Source: Natronococcus roseus (lineage in GTDB: Archaea > Halobacteriota > Halobacteria > Halobacteriales > Natrialbaceae). Taken from it: a DNA stretch of 64,000 nt. Shown here in pieces: positions 34,000 through 42,581 of this stretch; within the stretch, counting starts at the first letter, position 1; each line of letters starts with the position of its first letter. The notes beneath the pieces were generated by a model that was not told the DNA's origin, did no database searches, and saw only the letters and a program-made list of their open reading frames with translations. The position numbers were made by a program, and so were the translations under genes. The DNA lies in contig NZ_JBHLJR010000004.1 of NCBI RefSeq assembly GCF_043677095.1, positions 434,001 through 498,000 of the forward strand, written 5' to 3'.

Positions 34000-34746
34000 A
34001 TGCCGGGGCTGTCGGTCGCGTTCGACGCCGAAACGCTCGAGGAACTCGAGGCGGAGCGGCGACTTCTGGGATTCGAGAGCCGAGGCGCCTACGTCCGGTG
34101 GCTCGTCGACCGGCGGGACGCGCTCGAGGACGCTCGGCCTCGAGCGGACGGACTCGAGATCGAGTCCGAGGACCAGGATTCGACCGCGACGAACCCGGAC
34201 GGGACGAGTGGGGCGACCGAAACCGACGGATTCGACGACGCTCCGGGATCGCTGACTCCGGAGCGTGTTACTAGAGTTTCCGAGGACGACGTCGGCGCGG
34301 ACGCAACCGTCCTCGAGACGGTCCGGTTCGATCGCCTCGACGAACTCTCGCGACGAGCGGTCGCCGAGACGCGCAGTCGGCTGGATCGGGAGGTCGAGAC
34401 GGGCCTCGAGTACCGATCGACGGCATCGCTCGGGCGAGAGAGCCTCCGATCCGGTGCAGACCTCGTCGATCTCGACGCGCTGTCGGTTCCGGGTCGATCC
34501 GCGGATCGACGCGAGCGGCGACGGGCCGTCGCCGGACGCGCGATCGCCTTCCTCCGCGACGAGGGCCGGGCAAGGAAGGCGACGGTCGTGGGGGAGCTGT
34601 ACGACTCTTATCCTGTGGGCTACGAGACCGCCGACGGCTGGTGGACGTTTCTCAAGGACGTTTTCGAGCAGGTCGACGCGGTCGAGGGCGGTGCCGGCAG
34701 CCGCGTCTGGCGGTACGTCGGGAACACTCGAAGGCGGGATGCCTGA
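34000..34746 (+). CDS. Ribbon-helix-helix-like N terminus, C-terminal helical domain; unknown function
   Basis: A 248-residue protein. Residues 1-37 (LSVAFDAETLEELEAERRLL then FESRGAYVRWLVDRRD) look like a ribbon-helix-helix DNA-binding unit. A polar, probably disordered linker covers about 50-95. The C-terminal half contains helices (SRRAVAETRSRLDREVETGL) and a region (RAIAFLRDEGRARKATVVGE, then GYETADGWWTFLKDVFEQVD) resembling a winged helix. I recognise this layout as a conserved haloarchaeal hypothetical. A regulator is plausible, but nothing shows a target. Confidence 0.75.
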   Translation: MPGLSVAFDAETLEELEAERRLLGFESRGAYVRWLVDRRDALEDARPRADGLEIESEDQDSTATNPDGTSGATETDGFDDAPGSLTPERVTRVSEDDVGADATVLETVRFDRLDELSRRAVAETRSRLDREVETGLEYRSTASLGRESLRSGADLVDLDALSVPGRSADRRERRRAVAGRAIAFLRDEGRARKATVVGELYDSYPVGYETADGWWTFLKDVFEQVDAVEGGAGSRVWRYVGNTRRRDA

Positions 34747-34778
34747 AGTTAAGTAGCACGCTCACCGACGGTACGTGT

Positions 34779-35273
34779 ATGAGTCTGGGACAGCGCGTCT
34801 CGAGCGACCACCAGCTCGCCCGACTCCTCCAGATCGGGGTCGTCCTGGAGGAGGTGGTCGAGTCGCGCGCCGCCCACCACCTCGAGTCGCTGCCGGCCGA
34901 CGAACGAGAGACGATCGACGACGAGGTGCGGGCGCTGCTCGCCGAAGCCGCCGAGGAGTCGGCCGAGCACCGCGAGCGCCTCGAGACGCTGGTCGACGAC
35001 CTCGACGCCGAGACGGTCGCCTACGAGGAAATCAACGCCCTGGTCGACGCGCAGTACGGCCCTCCTGAGGACACCGACGGCGTGCTCTACGATCAGCTCT
35101 GCAACGAGGAGACCGCCTACAAGTTCTACGATGACCTGATCGAGGCCGTCGAGGCCTCCGACGCTGAGTTCGCCATCGACCGGGATCGGCTCCTCGAGAC
35201 GCTGTACGACATCCGCGAAGAGGAACGGGAGGGCGTCGAAGACGTAACCGAGATCATGGAGCGCAGAGCATGA
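34779..35273 (+). CDS. Ferritin-like / rubrerythrin-type protein
   Basis: A 164-residue helical protein (MSLGQRVSSDHQLARLLQIG). Long helices carry Glu and ExxH patterns (EEVVESRAAHH; EESAEHRERLE; CNEETAYKFYDD; IREEEREGVE), the arrangement of a ferritin-like four-helix bundle that binds a di-iron or di-manganese centre. It is followed by a DtxR/SirR-type metal-dependent regulator through a tiny coupled ORF, which supports a role in iron/manganese or oxidative-stress handling. A TATA-like GTTAAGTA near 34750 is about 25 bp upstream. Confidence 0.82.
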   Translation: MSLGQRVSSDHQLARLLQIGVVLEEVVESRAAHHLESLPADERETIDDEVRALLAEAAEESAEHRERLETLVDDLDAETVAYEEINALVDAQYGPPEDTDGVLYDQLCNEETAYKFYDDLIEAVEASDAEFAIDRDRLLETLYDIREEEREGVEDVTEIMERRA

Positions 35274-35341
35274 TCGGCGTCCGGACCGATCGACGATCGG
35301 CGGATCGCAGCCAGACCGACACCGACGGAGGGACGCGATGA
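35270..35341 (+). CDS. 23-residue ORF bridging the ferritin-like and DtxR genes
   Basis: The ATG at 35270 overlaps the ferritin-like stop (ATGA), and its own TGA at 35339-35341 overlaps the ATG of the DtxR-type gene (ATGA). The product would start MIGVRTDRRSADRSQTDTD and end GGTR. Perfect four-base overlaps at both ends suggest translational coupling across the gap. The peptide shows no recognisable fold and may only carry ribosomes forward. Confidence 0.45.
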   Translation: MIGVRTDRRSADRSQTDTDGGTR

Positions 35342-35766
35342 ACACCGCAGACCAGTATCTCAAGGCGATCTACCTCGCACAGCGCATCGATGACGGTCCG
35401 GCCTCGACCGGCACGCTCGCAGACCTGCTCGAGGTCAGCCCGGCCAGCGTCAACGAGATGATCGGCAAGCTCGAGGAACGTGGCCTCGTCGAACACGAGA
35501 AGTACAAGGGAGCCAGTCTGACCGACGAGGGGCTCGAACGCGCCCACGACGCCCTCCAGACCTACTGTATCATCGAGCGGTTTCTCGCGAACGTCCTCGA
35601 GGTCGAGGAGTTCCGCGAGGAGGCCCACGCGCTCGAGGCGGTGATCGACGACACCGTCGCGGAGCGCCTCGACACGATCATCGACCGCCCCGAGGAGTGT
35701 CCGGACTGTTTCGACCCCGAGGCCGACTGCTGTAAGTACCTCGAGGTCCCCACCAGGGCAGATTAG
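35338..35766 (+). CDS. DtxR/SirR-family metal-dependent transcriptional regulator
   Basis: A 142-residue protein. The N-terminal winged helix (NTADQYLKAIYLAQRIDDGP; VSPASVNEMIGKLEERGLVE) is followed by a dimerisation/metal domain (YCIIERFLANVLEVEEFREE; AHALEAVIDDTVAERL) and a Cys-rich end, CPDCFDPEADCC. DtxR/MntR/SirR proteins bind Fe2+ or Mn2+ and repress uptake genes. There is no SH3-like third domain, so it matches the short MntR/SirR class. Coupled to the ferritin-like gene upstream; together they form a metal-homeostasis unit. Confidence 0.92.
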   Translation: MNTADQYLKAIYLAQRIDDGPASTGTLADLLEVSPASVNEMIGKLEERGLVEHEKYKGASLTDEGLERAHDALQTYCIIERFLANVLEVEEFREEAHALEAVIDDTVAERLDTIIDRPEECPDCFDPEADCCKYLEVPTRAD

Positions 35767-35805
35767 CGAGTTCCCGACGACGGACCGTTTCGGGCGAGAA
35801 TCGGA

Positions 35806-37572
35806 CTACTCCGAGCCGAATCGCACGTACCGGTGGCCGACGACCGCCGCAACCACGAGTGCGGCGACGACCGCGGCGGAGAGTTCGAACGGGAGCGACC
35901 AAGCGTCGTCCTCGTCCCGATCGCTCTCGAAGACGTCGGCGTAGTACGCCGCCGCGTCGGTTCCGTGCAGGGCAAGCAACACCTCGCGGTTGTTCTGCAG
36001 CGAGTTCTCGTTCCAGTTCGCGCTCCCGACGACGGCGACCTCGCGGTCGATCACGATCCCCTTCGCGTGGATCTTCTCGAAGGCGTCTGTGTCCTCGGCG
36101 AGTTCGGCCTCGAGCGATAACTCCTCCTCGTCGGCCGTGCGCTCGAGATCGGCCGCCAGCGTCTCGTGTTCGTCCTCGACGTACCAGCTCGAGTCGAGCA
36201 GGATTCGGACGTCGACGCCGCGCCGGGCCGCGTCGAGCGTCGCCTCGAGCAGGGAGACGTCGTCGGCGATACTCGCTTGCTTGATGAGGATCTCGTCGTC
36301 GGCGCCGTCGAGCAGCTCCAGCAGCCGCGGTTCGGCGTTCTCCGGCGCGAGCAGGAGTTCGGCGGCGTCGACCGAGACGGTCTCCGCTCCGTGATTCGTC
36401 GGGAACTCCCGCGGCGGCGCGGCGTCGTCCTCGACGAACGAGGCGTCCTCACGGAAGCTCGCTCCCGACTCGGCGTCCCAGCCTCCGAAGTCCGCCCGAA
36501 AGATCGCGGCCAGTTCGTCCGCGAGCGCGTCGTCCGCGAGACGGACGCCCCAGCCGCGACTCGACTCGCCGCCGACACCCGCGGGCTTCCAGTTCTCGCT
36601 CGTCACGAGGACCGACTCGTCCGCGACCGCGTACTTCGGATGGTGAAACCGGTAGCGCGCCCCTTCACCGCCGACGAACCGAACGTCGACGCCGCCGCGT
36701 TCGAGCGTCTCGACGACGGACTCGGTCGCCGCGGGCGTCCCGCCGACGGGTCCCGACTCGAGCAACACCGCGACGTCGACGCCGCGGTCGGCGGCCGCGA
36801 CGAGGTCGGCGGCGACGTCCTCGTCGGTGAACGTGTAGCCGGCCAGCAGGAGTCGATCGTCGGCCTCCCGAATCGTCTCCTGTGGAACGTCGGGGTTGTC
36901 GGGAAGAACGAACGTGGTCGCCTCGTCAGTGTCGACGGTCGACGACGGAAGACAGGTCGCGCCGCGGGGCCACCACTCGCCGCTGCCGGGTGTCTCGTCG
37001 GTCGGCTCGCTACCGTCGGTCTCGGCCGTTCGGTACCACCGCTCGGCCGTCGGTGCGCGGTCGTAGGCCACCGTATCTATCGTTCGGCTTCCGTTTCGGA
37101 GCTCGAGGTCGTCCCCGTCGGCAGCGAGTCGCACCGTTCCCTCGAGCTCGCCGACCGGATCGTCCGTCAGCTCGCGGGTCTCTTCGGGATCGGTCGTGAG
37201 CGCGATCCGCCCGGACACCGTCTCGTTCGGGAGTCCTGCGGTCGTGTGGCCGTCGCTGAGCGACCAGTTCTCGAGGTCGGTCTCCGAAGGGATCTCGACG
37301 ACGAGGTATTCGCCGACGTTTCCGTGTGCCGTTGGGTTCGGATATAGCTCGACGATTCGAGGACCATCGTCTGTTTCGGTAGCGTCGATCGGTTGCGGAC
37401 AGCGGAGCCCGTCGGCTTCGGCTGTCGGCTGCGAACGCTCGGCTGTCGCGCCCGAACCGTCGAGCCCCGACGAGGGAGATGCGGCGCCGAGACCCGTCAT
37501 GAGCGGGGTTCCAAAGAGAGTACCGAGCAGGGCCGTCGCGCAGAGTACGAGCGCGACTCGCCTGGAGACCAT
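35806..37572 (-). CDS. Secreted phospholipase-D-fold protein with lamin-tail domain
   Basis: A 588-residue protein. A Sec-type signal peptide occupies residues 1-30. A lamin-tail (LTD) domain follows at about 70-175 (PRIVELYPNPTAHGNVGEYL; LENWSLSDG). Two PLD modules come next, with HxK-x4-D at His311-Lys313-Asp318 and IHAKGIVIDREVAVVGSANW at 501-520; both retain His, Lys and Asp. One C-terminal helix (about 560-580) anchors it facing outward. PLD-fold enzymes hydrolyse phosphodiesters of lipids or nucleic acids. LTD pairing is common in extracellular nucleases, so an anchored nuclease is my preferred guess. Confidence 0.85.
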   Translation of the reverse strand: MVSRRVALVLCATALLGTLFGTPLMTGLGAASPSSGLDGSGATAERSQPTAEADGLRCPQPIDATETDDGPRIVELYPNPTAHGNVGEYLVVEIPSETDLENWSLSDGHTTAGLPNETVSGRIALTTDPEETRELTDDPVGELEGTVRLAADGDDLELRNGSRTIDTVAYDRAPTAERWYRTAETDGSEPTDETPGSGEWWPRGATCLPSSTVDTDEATTFVLPDNPDVPQETIREADDRLLLAGYTFTDEDVAADLVAAADRGVDVAVLLESGPVGGTPAATESVVETLERGGVDVRFVGGEGARYRFHHPKYAVADESVLVTSENWKPAGVGGESSRGWGVRLADDALADELAAIFRADFGGWDAESGASFREDASFVEDDAAPPREFPTNHGAETVSVDAAELLLAPENAEPRLLELLDGADDEILIKQASIADDVSLLEATLDAARRGVDVRILLDSSWYVEDEHETLAADLERTADEEELSLEAELAEDTDAFEKIHAKGIVIDREVAVVGSANWNENSLQNNREVLLALHGTDAAAYYADVFESDRDEDDAWSLPFELSAAVVAALVVAAVVGHRYVRFGSE

Positions 37573-37626
37573 CGGCTCTCCTGGCCGCGCTCTCGGATAT
37601 AAACCTGCGGAGAGAAGGAGTGACGA

Positions 37627-39168
37627 TCAGGCAGCCGGCTCGAGGTCGGCGCGCTCGGCTTCGGCCTGGACGAGGTAGGCGCGGTCGTCGGCGTAGTCGG
37701 CGACGATCTCGAGGGCCTCCTTCGTGCCGATCTGGTTGAGCGCCCACGCGGCGCTGGCCCGGACGCGGTCGGCGTCGTCGTCCTCGAGGACGTCCGAAAG
37801 CGGCTTGATTGCCCGCGTGTCACCGATCAGTCCGAGCGAACGCGCGGCGTTGCTGCGAACGGCCGGCTCGTCGTTGGTGGCGAGCTCCTCGGCGATCGGC
37901 TGGACAGCGTCCTCGGCGCCGATTTCGCCCAGGGCCCTGAACGCAGGCCGCTGGAGCTGGATGTTCGAGTCGACGTAGTCGAGCAGCGCATCGACGACCT
38001 GTTCGTCGTCGGCGCCGATCTTGCCGAGGATGCTCATCGCCTTGGTGTCCCGTCGGCTGGCCTTCTGGATCATCGGCTCGATGGCCTCCTCGCGGCCCAT
38101 TCGCTCGAGGGCCTCCATGCAGTGGTCCTCCATGAACTCCGATCCCAGGGAGTCGAGTGCGAGCAGGATCATCTCGACGTTGCCCTGCTTCTCGTGGACT
38201 TTGAGAGCGTGCCACTCCGGCGGGAAGTCCTTGACGTGGTCGAGGACGTCGTAAAAGCCCTCACGGCGGAGTTGCTCGCGGACCTTCAGGTCGGTCCACT
38301 CGGTGGCGTCGTCGACGCCGTCCTCGAGGTCGTCGGTCGCCTCGAGCAGCGCGGCGATCGTCTCGGCGTCCTCGTCGGGATCGAGGTCGGCGTCCTCGAC
38401 GGCGTCGGTGACGTCCTCGAGCGTCGCCGCGAGCCGCTCGGGAACGCCCTCGTCCTCGTCGGGAGCGTCCTCGCGGAGTTCGGCACACTCGGTGGGCTCG
38501 AGGTCATCGGGGACCGAAACGGACGCGCCGAGCAGGTCGTTCGCGTCCGCGACGAACGCCTCGACGGGGTCGATCAGCTCCTCCTCGCCCTCGATCGTCC
38601 AGCGGGTGCCGGTGATGGTCCCGGCGACGCCGTTTATCTCGCCGATCACGTCCTCGGCGTAGGGACCGCGCTGGTCCTCGAGGTCGTCCTCGAGGTCCTC
38701 GAGGTCGTCCTCGATCTCGTCGTAGCGGTCCTGGAGCTCCTCCTCGGGGTGGACGACGTCTTCTTCCTCCTCGTCTTCGTCGTCCTCCTCGGGCGGTTCG
38801 GGAATCTCGAGGGCCTCGAGCTCCTCGCGGAACGCCTCGAGTTTCGGCTCGACCTCGTCGAGGTCGTCCTCGGTCTCTGCGGCCTCGAGTTCGGCCTCGA
38901 ATTCCTCGGTCTGGGTCTCGAAGGCGGCGAGCTGGCCGCGGATCGCCTCGAGTTCGTTCGCATCCTCGTTTAGGTCTTTCTCGTCTTCCGCGTCCGCTTC
39001 GTCCTCTGGGTCTTCGGCCGACTCTGACTCCTCCTCGGTCCCGTCTTCGTCGGATTCCGCTTCCTCCTCGGTTTCGGCCGCCTCTGTTTCGGGTTCCTCG
39101 TCGGCCGTTTCCCGCTCGTCCGGCTCGTCGGCCGGCTCCTCGTCACCGTTCGCCTCGTCCTCGCTCAT
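37627..39168 (-). CDS. HEAT-repeat protein with long acidic coiled-coil N terminus
   Basis: A 513-residue protein from the ATG at 39168. About 60 acidic residues (EDEANGDEEPADEPDE) are followed by a coiled coil (DLNEDANELEAIRGQLAAFE) up to about 150. A folded middle region follows, then HEAT/PBS-lyase-like repeats at about 330-510 (ALDSLGSEFMEDHCMEALER; LGEIGAEDAVQPIAEELA; SLGLIGDTRAIKPLSDVLED). Such repeats form protein-binding solenoids. No catalytic motif is seen. It is probably cytoplasmic; partner unknown. Confidence 0.87.
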   Translation of the reverse strand: MSEDEANGDEEPADEPDERETADEEPETEAAETEEEAESDEDGTEEESESAEDPEDEADAEDEKDLNEDANELEAIRGQLAAFETQTEEFEAELEAAETEDDLDEVEPKLEAFREELEALEIPEPPEEDDEDEEEEDVVHPEEELQDRYDEIEDDLEDLEDDLEDQRGPYAEDVIGEINGVAGTITGTRWTIEGEEELIDPVEAFVADANDLLGASVSVPDDLEPTECAELREDAPDEDEGVPERLAATLEDVTDAVEDADLDPDEDAETIAALLEATDDLEDGVDDATEWTDLKVREQLRREGFYDVLDHVKDFPPEWHALKVHEKQGNVEMILLALDSLGSEFMEDHCMEALERMGREEAIEPMIQKASRRDTKAMSILGKIGADDEQVVDALLDYVDSNIQLQRPAFRALGEIGAEDAVQPIAEELATNDEPAVRSNAARSLGLIGDTRAIKPLSDVLEDDDADRVRASAAWALNQIGTKEALEIVADYADDRAYLVQAEAERADLEPAA

Positions 39169-39234
39169 GGAATCACCCGGGGACGACACCGACGCGTGAC
39201 TTCGTTCATACGTACAGGTCGTGTCAGCACGTTC

Positions 39235-39966
39235 CTAAGCGTTTCCATGCAGGTCGGTTTCGGCCGGACGGGGTTCGGGGCGCCAGTAGAGCCAGGGACT
39301 CAGCGTCATGTACGCGATCCCGAGGGTCAACAGGGCGTAGGGGAAGGTTCGGCCGGCGGCCGTCGGCACGAGGATCGCCAGCGCGTGGACAACCCCCATG
39401 ATGGCGGCGTCTCGAGCCAGCAGATCCGGATACGGAATCCGCGAGACCATCAGATACGTGAAGGTGGCCGTGATCGCCAGGATGAGCACGGGGGCATCGG
39501 CGGGGTCGCCGGCGAGGATGGCGGCGCCGATGATCGTCGCGGCCAGCGTCGTCTGGACCCCCTCGGTGTAGCTACCGGTCGTGTCGTAGGCGGTGTACAG
39601 CCCCAGGCGGGTGACGGCCATCGCGACGAACAGCGCACAGACCGCCGTGACCACGAGCAACTCGGCAGTGACGGCGTCGAAGCTCAGTCCGAGCCCGTCG
39701 CTGACGACGACGAACGCGAGGACGGCCGGAGCGACGGCGAACGAGGAGACGTCGGCCAGCGAGTCGAGGTAGGGCCCTGCCTCGGTCCCGCCGTACCGGC
39801 GCGCGAGCAGGCCGTCGAGGCCGTCGGCGATCGCCGCCAGCAGGATGAGCCGCGCCGCGAGTTCGATATCGACGAACGCGACGACGATCGCGACGAAGCC
39901 GAGCGTCGCGTTGGCGATCGTCACCGCGTCCGCGACCCCCAGTCGTCCGACGAACCGCGGAAGCAT
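39235..39966 (-). CDS. CDP-alcohol phosphatidyltransferase, archaetidylserine-synthase-like
   Basis: A 243-residue membrane enzyme with about seven hydrophobic segments. The CDP-alcohol motif is DGLLARRYGGTEAGPYLDSL followed by AD; the Asp/Gly/Ala/Arg residues are kept, but the AR-to-G spacing is 7 residues rather than the textbook 8. The opening MLPRFVGRLGVADAVTIANA resembles PssA proteins linked to archaeosortase-dependent surface anchoring in haloarchaea. Substrate choice (serine or other) is inferred. The ATG at 39966 has a TATA-like CAGTAAGG 28 bp upstream; the longer in-frame start lacks this. Confidence 0.87.
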   Translation of the reverse strand: MLPRFVGRLGVADAVTIANATLGFVAIVVAFVDIELAARLILLAAIADGLDGLLARRYGGTEAGPYLDSLADVSSFAVAPAVLAFVVVSDGLGLSFDAVTAELLVVTAVCALFVAMAVTRLGLYTAYDTTGSYTEGVQTTLAATIIGAAILAGDPADAPVLILAITATFTYLMVSRIPYPDLLARDAAIMGVVHALAILVPTAAGRTFPYALLTLGIAYMTLSPWLYWRPEPRPAETDLHGNA

Positions 39967-40155
39967 ACTCCTCGATTCGAGTGGCGGCCACCTTACTGTT
40001 TTCGTTTCGGGGGGCGGTGAACTAATCCGGCCGACGGTCGAATCGAACCCGACGGGACCCGGGACCGAATCGAATCCGTTCGGACAGTCGACCGCGTCAC
40101 GTCCGCCTCCGAACGTGTTCGACACTACAGGACAGGCTCGAGATGCGAACCGGGC

Positions 40156-40164
40156 CCGTTATAC
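40156..40164 (+). promoter_or_regulatory. TATA box of the halocyanin gene
   Basis: CGTTATACC, centred 28 bp before the ATG at 40188. Confidence 0.5.
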
Positions 40165-40187
40165 CGTGACCGTCCTAACGCTCGCGT

Positions 40188-40631
40188 ATGCACCGGCGCG
40201 TCTACCTCGCCACCGTCGGGACCGCCGCCTCGGCCAGCCTGGCCGGTTGCTCGTCCGTCCTCAGCGTCTTCGACGACGATGACGACGGCCCGTGTGCCGG
40301 CGAGGAGTGTGACATCGGGATGAGCCGCAACGAGTTCCTCCCCGAGACGTACACCGCGAGCGTTGGCGAAACCGTCGTCTGGAAGAACACGAGCGGGGCC
40401 GATCACACCGTTACCGCCCTCGAGAACCAGATCCCCGACGACGCCGCGTACTTCGCAAGCGGCGGCTACGAGGACGAGGACACGGCGATCGACGCCTGGC
40501 ACGAGTACCGCGGCGGACGGCTCGGAACGCGGGACACGTACGAGCACACCTTCGAAGTTCCCGGGACGTACGCCTACATCTGCGAACCCCACGTCAAAGG
40601 CGGGATGATCGGCGAAGTCGTCGTCGAGTAG
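40188..40631 (+). CDS. Halocyanin-type blue copper lipoprotein
   Basis: A 147-residue protein. A twin-arginine lipoprotein signal (MHRRVYLATVGTAASASLAG, lipobox Cys21) is followed by an acidic spacer and a cupredoxin domain. Type 1 copper ligands are visible: His73 (GADHTVTA), Cys132 and His135 (YICEPH) and Met140 (KGGM). Halocyanins are membrane-attached electron carriers on the outer cell face. It has its own promoter and is followed by a broken DUF3179 gene in the same direction. Confidence 0.94.
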   Translation: MHRRVYLATVGTAASASLAGCSSVLSVFDDDDDGPCAGEECDIGMSRNEFLPETYTASVGETVVWKNTSGADHTVTALENQIPDDAAYFASGGYEDEDTAIDAWHEYRGGRLGTRDTYEHTFEVPGTYAYICEPHVKGGMIGEVVVE

Positions 40632-40677
40632 CCCGCGCGACGCGGTTCTTTTCTCACAGAAGACCGTGGGCTCGGCC

Positions 40678-41618
40678 ATGAACGTCCGTCAGGTAATTCC
40701 CAGGGACGCGATTCCGAGCATCGACGAGCCGACGTTCGGGACCGAACGGGTCGGCGACCCCGACGACGAGGTGGTCGTCGTCGAGACCTCCCCGCCGAAA
40801 GCGTACCCGGTCCGCGTGCTAAACTACCACGAAATAGTCAACGACGCCGCCGACGGAGAGCCGATCGCGGTCACGTGATGTCCGCTCTGCGGGAGCGCCG
40901 TCGTCTACGATCGAACGGTCGAGTTCGGCGTCAGCGGAAAGCTCGCGGACGATGACCTGGTGATGTACGACCGCGAAACCGGTTCCGAGTGGAAACAGTC
41001 GTCGGGCAAGTGTATCGACGGCCCGCTGCGAGGACGGAAGCTGCGGATTCGGCCGGCTGCGGTCCTCTCTCTCTGGAGTCGTTTCGCGAGCGCTATCGTG
41101 ACGGGCTGGTGCTACAGCCTCCCGAGAACGCGACGAGCGAAGCCGCGAGCGACGGCGACGAGCCGGCTCCGGTCGACTACGATGAGACTCCGTACGCAGG
41201 GTACTTCGAGAGCAACGGGTTCGGCCTTGCGGCCCACCGGGGAACGGACGGCGAACGGTCCTGGGACCACTCCGACTTCGACCCCAAGACCGTCGTTTTC
41301 GGTCTCGAGGTCGGCTCCGAAGCGCGCGGCTACCCCTTCCGACAGGTGGAGGCAGCGGGCGGGGTCGTCCACGAGACCGTCGGTGGTACCGATATCGTCG
41401 TCCTCGCGACCGGCGAGGGAATTCACGCGTTCGAGAACCCGGGTTTCGAGTTCGAGAGGACCGACGACGGGACGGTCCGCGCCGACGGGGCCGCGTGGGA
41501 CGCCGCCACCGGATCGGCTGCGGACGGCCGACGGCTCGACCGACTTCCGGCCCGGCGGCTGTTCGCGTTCGCCTGGCGGGACGATCACGGCGTCGACTCG
41601 TTTTACCGTCGGCAGTAA
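40678..41618 (+). pseudogene. DUF3179 protein, broken by a stop codon and a frameshift
   Basis: Joined frames give a DUF3179 protein: PPKAYPVRVLNYHEIVND, then CPLCGSAVVYDR, then FGVSGKLADDDLVMYDRETG, LESFRERYRDGLVL and GYFESNGFGL. Two lesions interrupt it. A TGA at 40876-40878 stands directly before CPLCG, where the family has an aromatic residue (TGG to TGA is a one-base change). The run (CT)5 at 41065-41074 shifts the frame; (CT)4 would restore it. No Sec-decoding system is expected in haloarchaea. A TATA-like sequence near 40650 is intact. Either a recent pseudogene or, less likely, two sequencing errors. Confidence 0.88.
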
Positions 41619-41649
41619 AAATCGAGATCGAACGGGTTCGCGAGTCGCG

Positions 41650-42291
41650 TCAGTTCTCGGCTGCGACGTCTTCCTCGTCGACGTCGACGGAGGTCGCTTC
41701 CTCCTCGGCGACTTCCTCGGGGTGGGCCTCGAGGGTGGTCTTCTGGATCTCGACGCGGCGCAGCGGGTAGATCGTCTTGGCCTCGCCGTAGATCGCCGAG
41801 GAGAGCCGTCCCTCGACGATGCTGTCGATGAGTTCGTCGAAGGTTCGCTCGGCGGCAGCCTCCTCGATCATCTGGACCATCTGCTCGCGGATAGCCTTCT
41901 CCTGGCTCGCGTCGGCCTTCTTCGTCGTAAAGGCGACGGGCTGGATCTGGACGCGGTAGTCGTCGGTCGTGAGGACCGTGACGTAGGCCTCGACCTTCGA
42001 GGCGCCCCGTCGAACGAGCGAGCGCAGGTAGTCACGGGTCAGGGCGTGCTCCTGAAACTCCGTGTACGCCGCGTCGCTGCCGACGTCGGTGATCTTGAAG
42101 GTCAGCTTCGTGTTGTTCTCGCTGGCGTTGTTCGTTATCTCGCCGAGCGTCGTTTCGATGGTTCGGTCGTAGACTTTCTCGGGTTCGTCGGCGGGGGTCT
42201 CACCGAGCTCCTTGCGATCGAACTGCTCGGGCGCGAGGATGGTGTACCACCGCTTTTCCTGTTTCGTTCGTGAAACCGATCGTTCACTCAT
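41650..42291 (-). CDS. rps3ae: 30S ribosomal protein S3Ae
   Basis: A 213-residue eS1-family ribosomal protein found in archaea and eukaryotes. MSERSVSRTKQEKRWYTILA and RTIETTLGEITNNASENN are typical, with an acidic tail at the end (EEATSVDVDEEDVAAEN) that is normal for halophiles. It binds near the mRNA exit site of the small subunit. It is the last gene of a coupled minus-strand operon: its start overlaps the pcc1 stop by 4 bp. Confidence 0.96.
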   Translation of the reverse strand: MSERSVSRTKQEKRWYTILAPEQFDRKELGETPADEPEKVYDRTIETTLGEITNNASENNTKLTFKITDVGSDAAYTEFQEHALTRDYLRSLVRRGASKVEAYVTVLTTDDYRVQIQPVAFTTKKADASQEKAIREQMVQMIEEAAAERTFDELIDSIVEGRLSSAIYGEAKTIYPLRRVEIQKTTLEAHPEEVAEEEATSVDVDEEDVAAEN

Positions 42292-42581
42292 GGTTTGGTG
42301 TTATCTGGGGTGTCGGACACAGTGCCCGTGTCCGTCGGGTGTGCGTGCTGTGCGACCTCGATCGCGACCGCGAGGTTGACGACGTAGTCGTCGACCGTCG
42401 ACTGCAGCCCCGACGTCGTCTCGCGTTCGATCCGGGTGGCGACCGCGCCGTCGCTCGAGGGACCGTCTCCCTCGCCGTCGTCAACCGTCGTCTCCATCTC
42501 GGCGGTGTTGTCCGGTTCGATCGCGCGCGCGATCAGTGCCGGATCGTCGTGGGTCGTCCGGATCGTCGCTCGTCGGGTCAT
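42288..42581 (-). CDS. pcc1: KEOPS complex subunit Pcc1
   Basis: A 97-residue protein starting MTRRATIRTTHDDPALIARA. A KH-like alpha-beta fold of small size continues with IEPDNTAEMETTVDDGEGDG and TTSGLQSTVDDYVVNLAVAI. Pcc1 is the dimer-forming subunit of KEOPS, which makes the t6A37 modification of tRNA. The haloarchaeal version carries an acidic inner loop. It is coupled by 4-bp overlaps to the DHH-like gene upstream and to rps3ae downstream. Other KEOPS subunits are not in the window. Confidence 0.93.
   Translation of the reverse strand: MTRRATIRTTHDDPALIARAIEPDNTAEMETTVDDGEGDGPSSDGAVATRIERETTSGLQSTVDDYVVNLAVAIEVAQHAHPTDTGTVSDTPDNTKP

Noticed and set aside
40876..40878. TGA read as selenocysteine in the DUF3179 gene
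   Set aside because: Haloarchaea are not known to decode Sec, no SECIS-like hairpin is seen, and a second lesion (CT run) breaks the same gene.
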